Shown: positions 49,446-60,008 of the stretch, piece after piece
Layout: the number at the start of each line of letters is the position of its first letter
Position numbering within the stretch: position 1 is the first letter of the stretch
Assembly (NCBI GenBank): GCA_033439255.1
Contig: CM065882.1
Location: forward strand, 1,922,001-1,986,000
DNA: 64,000 nt
Direction of reading: 5' to 3'
From: Hericium rajendrae
Lineage: Eukaryota > Basidiomycota > Agaricomycetes > Russulales > Hericiaceae
Made by a program: the position numbers and the translations under genes
The notes under the pieces: generated by a model
Told to the model about the DNA's origin: nothing
The model's input: the letters and a program-made list of their open reading frames with translations, nothing else
Database searches by the model: none

Positions 49446-50482
49446 TCAAACCTCCAAGAAATCATCGTCCTCTTCTACCAGTAAATCGAGGAAGCGGAAG
49501 AAGGAGGCTGCAGGGAATCCAACAACGTTCTGGTAGTCGCCCTCCACTTTGCGGATGAGTAAACCGCCGAGGCCCTGAGTCAAGTCATTGAACACGTAGA
49601 TGTGAGTCGAGGAACAGAAGTACACACCTGCGCTGCAAAGCCGCCTGCACGATCGAGACCTTCGCCTGAATCTGCGTAGGCCTCGAGAAGATGGGTTGAG
49701 TTGTCAGAGAAGTATACCAGTGACCGTTCATCTATGGAACTTTTGATTCGCAAACGAAATTTTTTTTAGCATGTTTCCATACATGAACCGAGCTCTTCAG
49801 GTACTTACCGGATGCCGTATCCTGGTGCGGTTAAGATGGGGAATACTGGCCGATACAGAATGATATATCACATCACGTCGATGCAAGCAAGCACTCACCA
49901 ACGGTCACTCCAGTGACAACTTCGCAGACCTGACCATTCAGATCGAGCAGCATCCTCAGATTATCCGCTTTGCTGCTCGGCTTCTCGAGCATCTCCTGCC
50001 GCGCGCTCGGGAGCTCCGCGTAGGCTGTCCCCGTTACTGACGGCTGCGCATGCGTGAGCACGATGGTGTCCGCGCCAATCACAAGGTCCGGGCCATGTTC
50101 GGGATCTAATTCCTGATGAATACGTCGTCAATCAGGATGGGCGGGCGGGCGATGAAGAGGGAGGCGTGTACAACGAGGCGCCGGTAAACTTCGACGGCTT
50201 TGTGCGTCGCAGTCGCGACTGGGTACTCGTGAATGTCTTCGTAATCTGCAGGACTGAGATCCTCTTCGAATGTCGAGGGTATGATTTCGGGTGCGAGACC
50301 CTGGAGAAATACTTGGGTGGTCGGTATGGGGATGAAACGAAAAGGACACTCACGTATGTATTGAGAATCTCCTTTCGGCGAGGGCTATTGGAGGCCAAAA
50401 CGACGCGTTTTCCTGCGAGCTTGTTCACGCCTGGTAGGGGAAGTGCATGGTTGAGGACTGCTGGTTGCCGCTTTTCAGACAT
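49446..50482 (-). CDS. Maf/ASMTL-like nucleotide pyrophosphatase
   Basis: House-cleaning nucleoside triphosphate pyrophosphatase of the Maf family, which hydrolyses modified or pyrimidine nucleotides (family knowledge). Start ATG 50482: MSEKRQPAVLNHALPLPGVN, then KLAGKRVVLASNSPRRKEIL with the conserved S.SPRR motif. Spliced exons give GLAPEIIPSTFEEDLSPADY, ADTIVLTHAQP (conserved Asp in IGADTIV), EKPSSKADNLRMLLDLNG, VCEVVTGVTV, ERSLVYFSD, YADSGEGLDRAGGFAAQGLG and VGFPAASFFRFL, ending LLVEEDDDFLEV. Four to five introns; about 240 residues, normal. It shares a 278-bp divergent promoter with catalase. Confidence 0.92.
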
Positions 50483-50689
50483 GAGTGCCTATTAGTACGA
50501 GAGCAAAGTCAGAGCTCGTTGCAGTGAGTTGAAGGCGGCATGGTGCGGCATGGGCTCCGAGAAATCGGTTCCCTTACCATACACGAATCGGGAGTTGTTC
50601 ACGGTGACGTCACGCCTTCCTTCTGACCTTCGTCTTCATCATCATGCCTCCTCTCCCTTGTCCAGCTGCTTCGCGGGTTCAAATGTTCA

Positions 50690-50698
50690 TATATAAAG
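50690..50698 (+). promoter_or_regulatory. TATA box of the catalase gene
   Basis: TATATAAAG lies 63 bp upstream of the catalase ATG, in the short interval shared with the divergent Maf gene. Confidence 0.65.
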
Positions 50699-50760
50699 TC
50701 ACCTCCTAAAATCTTTCTAATGCACAGGAAAATCTATCCGTCTTTCTCTCAACCATCATC

Positions 50761-53304
50761 ATGTCCACCTCGGAGATCACGTTTGGTGGTGCATCGCGCA
50801 CCACGAAGTCGGATGACCTACTTCGCGACACCATAGATCCTACCAAGGCGCGCGCGAATTTTCTGTCTTCTGACCATGGCGTCAAGATAGCGGATACCGA
50901 CAACTGGTGCGTCATCCGTTCCTCATTTATTCTGTACCTCTCATCCTCGTTCAGGCTCAAGGTCGCCGATGCTTCTGGCAATGTTGGGCCAGCGCTGTTG
51001 GAGGATCAACTCGCACGCGAGAAGATTACACGGTTTGATCACGAGCGTATCCCCGAGCGCGTAGTTCATGCGCGGGGCACTGGTGCATTTGGCCATTTCA
51101 AAGTCTACGACGACCGCGCCAAGAAGTATACGAATGCTGGCGTGTTGACTGACCCGACCCGCGTCACGCCTGTCTTTGTTCGTTTCAGCACCGTGCAGGG
51201 CTCGCGTGGGAGTGCAGTAAGCGACAAAAATATCTCGGCTTCTTCCAATCGTTGATTCCTATCTCACAGGACACCGTCCGCGACGTGCGGGGTTTTGCGA
51301 CCAAGTTCTACACCGAGGAGGGCAATTGGGACATCGTTGGAAACGACATCCCCGTCTTCTTCATCCAAGATGCTGTTAAATTCCCGGACGTCATCCATGC
51401 GGTCAAGCCTGAGCCTCATAACGAGGTCCCTCAAGGCCAGAGTGCACACAACAATTTCTGGGACTTCGCCGGCTTGCAGCCCGAATGTGCGCTCATCTCT
51501 AACATCGGTTTTGTCTTGAATCTTGCCTGAACGAACTCACAGCTGCACACATGGTTATGTGGGTTATGTCCGACCGCGGCATCCCTCGCTCGTTCCGTAT
51601 GATGCAGGGCTTCGGTGTCAACACCTTCACTCTGTATAAGCCCGATGGCGAGTTATACTTCGTGAAGTTCCATTGGATTCCTGAGCTCGGCGTGAACAGT
51701 CTTCTCTGGGACGAGGCTCTCAAGATTAATGGACAAGACCCTGACTTTCATCGCAAGGATCTCTACGAAGCGATCGCGAACGGAGCATATCCGAAGTGGA
51801 AGTTCTGCATCCAGACGATCCCGGCGTCCAAGGAGCACGACTTCGAATTCGACATCCTTGACGCCACCAAGATCTGGCCGGAGGATCTCGTCCCTCTTGA
51901 GGAGATCGGCGAGATGGTTTTGGACCGCGCACCTGAGGAATTCTTCCCACAAGTCGAGCAGGCTGCTTTCTGCACGGCTCATGTCGTTCCTGGTATTGGA
52001 TTCAGCGACGATCCATTGCTGCAAGGTCGCAATTTCTCGTACTTCGACACGCAGATTTCCCGTCTCGGAGTGAACTGGCAGCAGGTCTGTTACTCCACGT
52101 CTTGGAGAAGCTTTAGTTCTAATACATGTCTTGTTCGCTAGCTGCCCGTTAACCGGCCTGTCTGCCCGGTCCTCAATCATCACCGTGACGGGAAAATGCA
52201 GCACCGCATCACCGCCGGCGAAATCAACTACTGGCCAAATCGTAAGGACCAATTCGCCCCCGTTCCGCCTGCTGAAGGCGGCTATGAATCGTATGCCCAC
52301 CTCCTTTTGCATGTTTGCTTAGTCTAAACGGTCCTTCAGGTACCCACAGAAAGTCGAGGGCATCAAGCAACGCATGCGCGGCGCGAAGTTCCAGGAGCAC
52401 TTCAACCAGGCGCAGCTCTTCTACAACTCGCTCACGCCCTATGAGAAGCAGCACCTCATCGCCGCCATCTCCTTTGAGCTGAGCCACTGCGACGACCCCA
52501 TCGTCTACGAGAGCTACACCAAACTGCTCAACAACATCGATATGGAGCTCGCGAAGCAGGTCGCGGACAGTGTGAACGGTATCGTTCCCGACAAGCCCGC
52601 GAAGCCGAACCCCGGCAAGACGAGCAAGCCGCTCTCACAGGTGTACTACGCGCCGAAGACGCCGACGATCAAGAGCCGGCGCATCGCCGCGCTTGTCGCG
52701 GATGGGTTCGACCTGGTCGAGGTCGAGGCCATGCGCGCGGCGCTCGTGAGCGCGGGCGCGCTGATGTTCGTCATTGGCCCGCGGCGCGGCGAGATTTATC
52801 CCGCGGGCGTCGCGCACGAGAAGGGCAAGGGTCTCATGGCAGACCACCACTTTGAGGGGCAGCGCTCGACGCTGTTCGATGCGCTGTATATTCCGTCGGG
52901 CGAGCATGCTGCTACATTAGCGAAGAATGGGCGCGCGATCCATTGGGTCCGCGAGGCGTTTGGGCACTGCAAGACTATCGGCGGAGTGGGAGAAGGTGAT
53001 TCCCTCTCTCTATCATCAGTTTGCGTTTTCGATCTAAATGCCGTTCATTGCAGCTATCAAGTTCCTGCGCGACGCCGTGCACCTCCCGGGCGTCCAATTC
53101 CAGACCGATCCAAAGAGCGACATCGCCAAGGAGTCTTACGGCGTCGTCACCAGCGGGACGTACGGCCTCAAGAAACCCGCTACGGACGTCCTCAAAATCG
53201 GAGAGGGCGAGCCGGGCTTTGCGGCGACTTTCGCGCTTGCTGTGAGCAAGCACCGCTGCTATGAGCGCGAGATGGACGGGTTGGCGTCGCTGGTCGCGTA
53301 CTGA
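50761..53304 (+). CDS. Large-subunit (clade 2) heme catalase with C-terminal DJ-1/PfpI-like domain
   Basis: Breaks down hydrogen peroxide. Start ATG 50761 ([20 protein letters not shown]). About eight exons; key joins give [15 protein letters not shown] and [17 protein letters not shown]. Catalytic His is in [15 protein letters not shown], the distal Asn in [25 protein letters not shown]/core sequence in [16 protein letters not shown], and the proximal heme Tyr in [12 protein letters not shown] followed by [19 protein letters not shown]. After the core, about 150 residues ([52 protein letters not shown]) form the flavodoxin-like domain that marks the large-subunit class. The product is about 730 residues, as expected. 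No signal peptide seen. A decayed paralogue follows 1 kb downstream. Confidence 0.95.
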
Positions 53305-54346
53305 AGTGGTAGGCTGTTTTGCTGAAGTTTGTTGTGGTTTGCAAACGAAGGTTTTTAACATATGTACGAAGTAATGTCAATGTATCTATAGCCGATCTGT
53401 TGTCGTAATATGCTGTATCATAATACGCTGTATTTTCTTCATCAAAATATTGAAAAAGTGGTTCACCACGATTGAACGCGAGGTAATACTGTTCTGTAGA
53501 TCAGTCAGAGGCAGACTGGTTACGCGAATCGACCGTGCTCAGCGCTCAGGATTGATATGATCCATGGATGCATAGCCCACAACAGTCAATTACAGTATCG
53601 CCGGAGTATTGTCCGATCCATGATAAAGGCGCACCGCTCTCATTTACTAACATTCAGCCGCATAATAATTTCTCAGATTTTATCCCCTTGGGCGTTTTTG
53701 TTCAATGAGGCGCCGCTCGTTATCAACGTGCAGGGAGAGGATGACGCCGGGGGGACGTATAAGGCGCTGGCCGACTTCAATCGTCCAATTGTGTGTTTCC
53801 GGAGGGATTGGCACGGGAGTTTATGTTATCTGAACAGTGCAATTTTAAAGAGGACCACGATTACTCCGCGACGGCTGGAGTCAGGGCGCTGAAATGGAGA
53901 GGAGACGAAGGTGGGCGCTCACCCAAGGTCTGTCGGATGATCTGCGGCGAGGACTGCAAAAAAGGAACTCGTGATTAGTTTTATTCCTGTTATATGGAGT
54001 GAATGAGGAGCTATGGTGAGCCGCGCTCTGACAGGTGCTCCCGGTCGTCGTATCGACCGCTGCCATGAGGGCCGCGCGCAAATTTGCGCCGGCGGTTGTG
54101 AAAACAGCGCCGAAAGATCGGCGCCCGACGCAGACCGCCACCTGCCAATTGCAACCTGCCAATATTGCCATGAACTTGCTTGCCATTATTCTGGTCTGGC
54201 GTCGCGCTCAACGCGTCTGCCGCTCGGCTCTCCTATCCTCTATGTCTGCCCTTACTCTTCATCAACTTTCAAATCGGACCTCGTGCAACAGCATATAAGA
54301 ACGGACCTAACGTTCTCGTTCCAGCCGATCGTCTTCGTTTCGCTCG
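53305..54346. other. Spacer between catalase and its decayed copy
   Basis: About 1 kb. No gene was recognised. The right end has a CATATAAGAACGG TATA-like sequence (54292-54304) about 55 bp before the pseudogene start, comparable to the promoter of the active copy, so the duplication probably included the promoter (inference). Confidence 0.45.
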
Positions 54347-56718
54347 ATGATTATCGACATGACCACCTTCGAAAACGCCTTTAGCTTCCCGTCGCGCACC
54401 GTGAAGACGGATGACATGGCTCGCGACATCGTTGACCCGTCCAAGGAGGGCAACTGCCTCTTCTCTGACCACGGTGTCAAGACATCCGACACCGATAATT
54501 GGTCTGTCACCATTTCAGTCTGTCTCCAGTACTGCTCACCAGAACGTATGCCCTTTAAGTTCAAGTCGCAGACGCGTCTGGTAACGTCGGACCTGCACCG
54601 CTGGAGGACCAGCTCGCACGTGAGAAGATCACGCGTTTCGACCACGAGCGCATCCCCGAGCGCATCGTCCATGCGTGAGGCACGGGCGCGTTCGGACATT
54701 TCAAGGTCTACGACGATCGCGCGAAATATACAAACGCTGGCATTTTTACCGATCCGATGCGCACCACGCCTGTCTTTGTCCGTATCAAATTGTGCAGGGC
54801 TTTTACGGGAGTACGATGGATACAGGATTTACGGAGTCAGCTGTTGCAAAGCATTGATCGCTATCAAACAGGACACGGTCCCACGACGTGCGGGGCTTCG
54901 CTATCAAATTCTACACAGAGGAAGGAAACTGCCCGTCTTCTTCATCCAAGATTCCGTCAAGTTCCCCGACATCATTCATGTCGTCAAGCCGGAGCCGCAC
55001 AATGAGTATTCTCAGGGCCAAAGTGCGTGCAACAATTTCTGTGACTTCGTTGGCCGAATGTGCGCTCTTTAATTTTGATTTGTCTTAAATCTTGCCTGAC
55101 CAAACTTGCAGTTGCATACGTGGTGATGTGGGTCATGTCCGACCGCGGCATTCCTCGCTCGTATCGCATGATGCAAGGTTTCAATGTCAACATCTTCATG
55201 CTATACAAGCCCGACGGCGAGCTCTACTTCGTCAAATTCCACTAGATCCAGACGATCCCGGCGTCCAAGGAGCATGGCTTCGAATTCGACATCCTTGACA
55301 CGACCAAAATTTGGCCAGAGGAGCTTGTCCCCCTCGAGGAAATTTGGCGAGATGTTCCTGGACCGCATGCCTGAGGAAAATTTCCCGCAGGTCGAACAGG
55401 CCGCCGAACCACGTTGTCCCCAGTGTCGGGTTCCAGAGACGATCCGTTGCTCCGGGGTCGTGCCGTCTGATACTTCGATACGCAGATCTCCCGGCTCGGA
55501 GTGAACCGAGAACAGGTGCGTTGCCCCGCTTGGACGCCCGGAAATTTTGTTTTCTGACATGTCCCGCGTTGTCAGCTCCCTGTCAATCGGCCTGTGTGCC
55601 CGGTCCTCAACCACCACCGGGATGGGAAGATGCAGCATCGCATCGCTACTGGCGTCGCCCACTACTGGCCCAACCGCAAGGGGCTGTTTCCGCCAGTTCC
55701 TGTTAGCGAAGGCGGCTATCATTGGCATGCTTTCCTTTTCTTGCCGTCTCCGCCTTCTGAACAATTTTCAGGTTCCCGCAGAAGGTCGAGGGTAGCAAGG
55801 CGCGCATCCGCGGCGCGAAGTTCCAGGAGCACTACAACCAGGCGCAGCTCTTCCTCAACTCCCTCACCCCCTACGAGAAGCAACATCTCATCGACGGCGC
55901 ATCGTTCGAGCTGAACCACTGCGATGACCCCGTCGTCTACGAGCAATACACGCGCGTGCTGAACAAGATTGACCTCGAGCTCGCCAAGGCGATCGCAATC
56001 AACGTCGGCGGCATAGTCCCCGAGGTGCCCGACCGCGCAAACCATGGCCAAGTCAGCGAGGCGCTGTCACGGATGTACTACGCGCCGAAGACCTCTTGGA
56101 TCAAGGGCCGCCGCATCGCCATCCTCGTCGCGGATTGATTTGACCTTGCCGAGGTCGAAGCAGGTCACTGGGCTCGCCACGGTGTTCTTCATCGGCTTAC
56201 GCCGTGGCGAAGTGTTCCCTCCTGGTATCCCCCGCCAGAAGGGAAACGGCGTCCTTGTGGGCCACCACTACGAGAGTCAGCGCTCGATGTGCTTTGATGT
56301 AATATACATTCCATCCGGCGGGTACGCCGCTACTCTGGCAAAGAATGGGTGCGCAATCCAATCGATCTGCGAAGCGTTCGGACACTGCAAGGTGATAGGC
56401 ACAGTGGGAGATTCCCGAACACCACTCGCTTAATTCTGGAGTTGTTCTCTAGCCATCCCCTTCTTGCGCGACGCGGTCCATCTTTCCGGGATCGAATTCC
56501 AGAACGATCCCGGCAGCGACGTCGTCAGGGAGTCTTATGGCGTCGTGACCAGCGGGATGTACGGCATCAAGGCTGCATCTGAGGACGTGCTCGAGATCGG
56601 ACCGGGCGAGAAGAGGATCGCGACAAACTTTGCGTATGCTGTCAGCAGGCACTATTGCCATGAGCGGATTGACTGCTTTATTGCCATGAGTAGATTGACC
56701 GCTTTGGTAGCCTTCTGA
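54347..56718 (+). pseudogene. Decayed tandem copy of the catalase gene
   Basis: Follows the active catalase almost end to end ([105 protein letters not shown]-type end). Lesions seen: in-frame stops at 54676-54678 (right after the catalytic His region), 55243-55245, 55468-55470 (beside the heme Tyr) and 56136-56138; a frame change near 55340 (LEEI then WRDVPG); loss of about 44 codons between KFH and [10 protein letters not shown]; further damage near 54800-54930 and 56150-56180. Introns sit at the same places as in the active gene, so it arose by DNA duplication, not retrotransposition. It cannot make a functional enzyme. Confidence 0.95.
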
Positions 56719-57187
56719 AGCGATTCGAATGGTCGATATGCTAGAGCTGTGGTGTAAAGTTCGTACCTAAGTGTATGGTAATGGTGGTGTAGATAGAACG
56801 ACCGACTTGCGATTTTGAAACCCCACTCTATTTCCATGCTGTACGCATCGATTCCTGGATTAATGTCAGACGAGGCGTTCAGATGCGCACGGTCCATCGC
56901 GTCGATGTAGAAGTCACGCGAATCGGCCTGCAAATCACTTGTTGAATCAGAGGAATCAACTAGTCTCCGAGCAGACCTTACACAGAAGATAGTCCTTTTG
57001 TGTTGAAGGGAATCAACTTTATGTAAGTTGATGTTGATTCCTTCGTGACAACTAACCGGCACACGGCCCGGCCATCCGCGAGGGCAGCATCCTATTTCGT
57101 AACGTTCCTCGAAGATAAAGCGCATTCTCAGCCCTCTCATATCTCATTACCCGCTCAGGCCAACTATAAGCAGAACTGTGTTGTAAT
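56719..57187. other. Spacer with a dispersed repeat
   Basis: About 470 bp between the pseudogene and PTPA. It contains repeat copy C and a nearby inverted repeat, GGAATCAAC (57009-57017) against GTTGATTCC (57033-57041). Confidence 0.5.
56960..57006 (-). repeat. Dispersed 46-bp repeat, copy C
   Basis: On the minus strand the core TCTTCTGTGTAAGG..CGGAGACTAG matches copy A (8811-8856) over 30 identical bases, with a similar upstream AACACA block. The GGAATCAAC sequence occurs at 56952-56960 and again at 57009-57017, with its complement at 57033-57041, which could be the arms of a small inverted-repeat element. Confidence 0.7.
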
Positions 57188-58558
57188 ATGACCTTACCAG
57201 TGGCCCCTCTGCGACACATCCCGCTAGCAGACTTGCCACGCCTGCAAGAACCCACGCAAAAGATCCGCACGGATGCCGATGTCGAGCTATGGAAACACAC
57301 GCGCGGCTACAAAGATTATGGTATCTTCCTGCGTAGACTGAACGAGGCCGTTGTCGGCTACTCGCTGCCTTTGGAAGACAGTACGCCAAGCGAAGTAAAA
57401 TTCCAGAGTGTGCGCCACAGCCGTTACTTGGGGCTGATCTGCTGCTACAGGAGGTGCAAGCCGTTCTGTCGATGCTGGACAAGCTTGACGGCTGGATAGA
57501 CGAGATCCCTCCTCTCCCGACGCCGCAGCGATTCGGAAATCTTGCGTTTAGGACGTGGGGGAAACGCTTAGAAGATGTGCGGTTTTTTTGCTCTCGCAGT
57601 TTGTCGTGCCCGACTCATCTCCCTAACCCAGGCCGCAGACGATCTGCTGATATCGCTCCTGCCCACGTCCTACCGTCTGGCCCTCCCATTTCTGAGGCCA
57701 TACCTACTGACGTCATTTGGCTCATTTATACGAATGGACTATGGAACTGGCCATGAAACCTCTTTCGCATTGTTACTGCTATGCCTCGCGCTCACGCGCT
57801 TCCTCCGACCTATCCCAAACGAAGAGCGTCAAATTGTATTGAATATCTTTGTACGATATCTGAGACTATGCTGGCGCCTACAAGACGTGTATAACCTGGA
57901 GCCTGCCGGTAGCCACGGCGTTTGGGGGCTGGATGATTCCCACTTCCTGCCCTACATTTTCGGTAGCGCTCAGCTCCGGGGTGAGTAGCCGACGCCGAAC
58001 GCCTCGTGCAACCTGCTTATATGTCTGCTCTGCAGACCAGACAGAAATACCCGTGGACGCAGTTCTCAGACCGCCGCTACCGCCCACGAACCTGTATTTT
58101 ATGTCGATCATGCGTATCCATGAAGTCAAGCACGGTCCATTCCATGAGCATTCATCGCAGCTGCACGCCGTCGCAACCGGCGTAGCGCACTGGGCAAAGG
58201 TAAATTCGGGCCTGTTTAAGATGTACGAGGTACGTACTGCGGGCGGACAGCAATCAGCAGCGTTTGATACATGATCTGGCAGGCGGAAGTTCTGGGGAAG
58301 CGCGTCGTGGTGCAGCACCTTCCCCTCGGCGGTCTGGTGGAGTGGGATCCGCAAAGCTCGCGATCGCGAACCACGCGTATGGCAAATTCGGCAGCGGCTT
58401 ACGGCGCGGCGTCGCCTACAGCGCAGGACGTCAGCGGGGGCACGCGCGCACCGTGGGCCTCTGCCGCACCGCAAGGGGGACACGGTCCCACTGCGACGGC
58501 AGCCCCTTGGAGTAATAGCGGGTACGCGCTATCTGCCAACCTTGTGATGTCGGCATAA
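57188..58558 (+). CDS. PP2A phosphatase activator (PTPA; Rrd1/Rrd2 family)
   Basis: Peptidyl-prolyl isomerase-like activator that loads metal into the PP2A catalytic subunit (family knowledge). Start ATG 57188: MTLPVAPLRHIPLADLPRLQ, then PTQKIRTDADVELWKHTRGY. The first intron (GTAAAA..CTACAG) joins PSE to EVQAVLSMLDKLDGWIDEIP. Conserved sequence follows: RFGNLAFRTWGKRLEDAADD, SFGSFIRMDYGTGHETSFAL (the nucleotide-binding DYGTGHE motif), LEPAGSHGVWGLDDSHFLPY, FMSIMRIHEVKHGPFHEHSS and GLFKMYEAEVLGKRVVVQHL. The C-terminal 80 residues are Ala/Gly/Ser-rich and probably disordered. Introns near 57394, 57573, 57979 and 58228. Length about 390 residues. Frame intact. Confidence 0.93.
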
Positions 58559-59347
58559 TCTAATGTGTTCACGCGATCTAGCGGCCGTCATTGAGGAAGT
58601 GCGATGGCCATCTCCCAAGCGCAGCCTCATGGGTCCTTGTTGAACCTTCGCGCCCATGACAGGTCCTATGGACAGTGAATTGAGGAAGAGCCAGAGCTGT
58701 TTATGCCAGTTGTCTGCCAGCTCAGGCAATGCGATGATGTGATGCAAGTCGAATTATGTGCATCCATTCTGAGGATACGCCGCCTGCACACGGCCTTGGT
58801 CCATAATGGTGCATTCTATACTTGGATCTATCCATCCCCTTTGACTATTGTACCGGCGGACTTCAGCGCTCGATTCACGGGCCGACATGAAATTAGATGT
58901 ATGATACGACGAAGCTCTATCCACGCATACACCGCCTTTGAACTTCCCCGTCATTTAGTCAATGCGGTCTTGCTTTTTGTAAGGTAAGTCAGTGCCCGAC
59001 TCTTTCATTGCGTGTGGTCCATGTGGTTCAATGAGCTATATTGGTCGCCAGTGCGTTCATATGGAGCCTCCTTTGCACTCTGCTGCCCTCCAATCGGTCG
59101 AGAATCGGGGAAGCTGCCCAACGCGATTTTTGCGAGCAGTCGGGCGCCGTTGAATGCGGCGACAGAAGTCGATGTCAATGGGCAGCGGGCACGGGCCCAG
59201 ACGTCGCCACAACGGCGCCGTGGGCCGTGGCAAGCGTGGCAATGAGCCAATGAGGGCGCGAGCCACCGTAACCGGCAATGACCGCGGTGTACTATACATC
59301 ATCGATCTTCAAATTTCTGTTGAAAGCAACCTGCAACGTCAGCGCCC
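58559..59347. other. Intergenic stretch between PTPA and ODC promoter
   Basis: About 790 bp; no supported gene, only short frames without motifs. Confidence 0.45.
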
Positions 59348-59354
59348 TATAAAG
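59348..59354 (+). promoter_or_regulatory. TATA box of the ODC gene
   Basis: TATAAAG, about 660 bp upstream of the probable ODC start at 60009, implying a long leader. Confidence 0.5.
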
Positions 59355-59538
59355 ACTCCTTTACCTCCACACAAAACTTGTTCGAACTACCCTAGCAGTT
59401 ATTCCTCTGTCGTCGACACCCACTGTTCGACGCAGAGATCACTTCTGCCACCATTACTGACCAGGAGCGAAACGACGATCTTCGTCTGTTGACCCTCGAG
59501 TACGCAGCACATCCTTCTTTGTTCGTTGCATTCTTCTC

Positions 59539-59613
59539 ATGTGCATTTTGTATGGAAATAGGTGGTCTTCCGTCCGAGGTATGAACTTTTCTCCTCACGT
59601 CTCACCGCTGTAA
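59539..59613 (+). promoter_or_regulatory. Upstream ORF in the ODC leader
   Basis: A 24-codon ORF (MCILYGNRWSSVRG..) lies between the TATA box and the ODC start. A second upstream ORF of 60 codons is at 59618-59800. Either would impede ribosomes unless removed by a leader intron, which I could not define. Confidence 0.35.
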
Positions 59614-60008
59614 GGCCGTGGCTGACTGGTTCGCACGGAAGGTGAACCTCCTTGACAGGACTAGTTTTATAGTCCTTGACACATCACACTTCAACGACCG
59701 TCTTCTCCCTGTTTTCTGTCTTCACCACCGTCTTCTCATTACCTGTCCACCTCTCTGTCACTTTTCCTCGCCATCGGAGCGAGGAATCTTCTGCTACTGA
59801 ATCGAACCCTTACCATACCGTCCTAGCCCGCCCGGTTTCCATCAACCGTGGCGGTTCAGGATCGGTACATAGGGTCCATTTAGCAACAATACAGACCACA
59901 ACCGGCATCGAATTCCCTATAGAGCCCTCGCTTGAACACAATTCGCTTGACCATAGCCCAGAATCTGCAGTTACCACCGATACAACTCAAGACAATATAC
60001 CCACTGTT

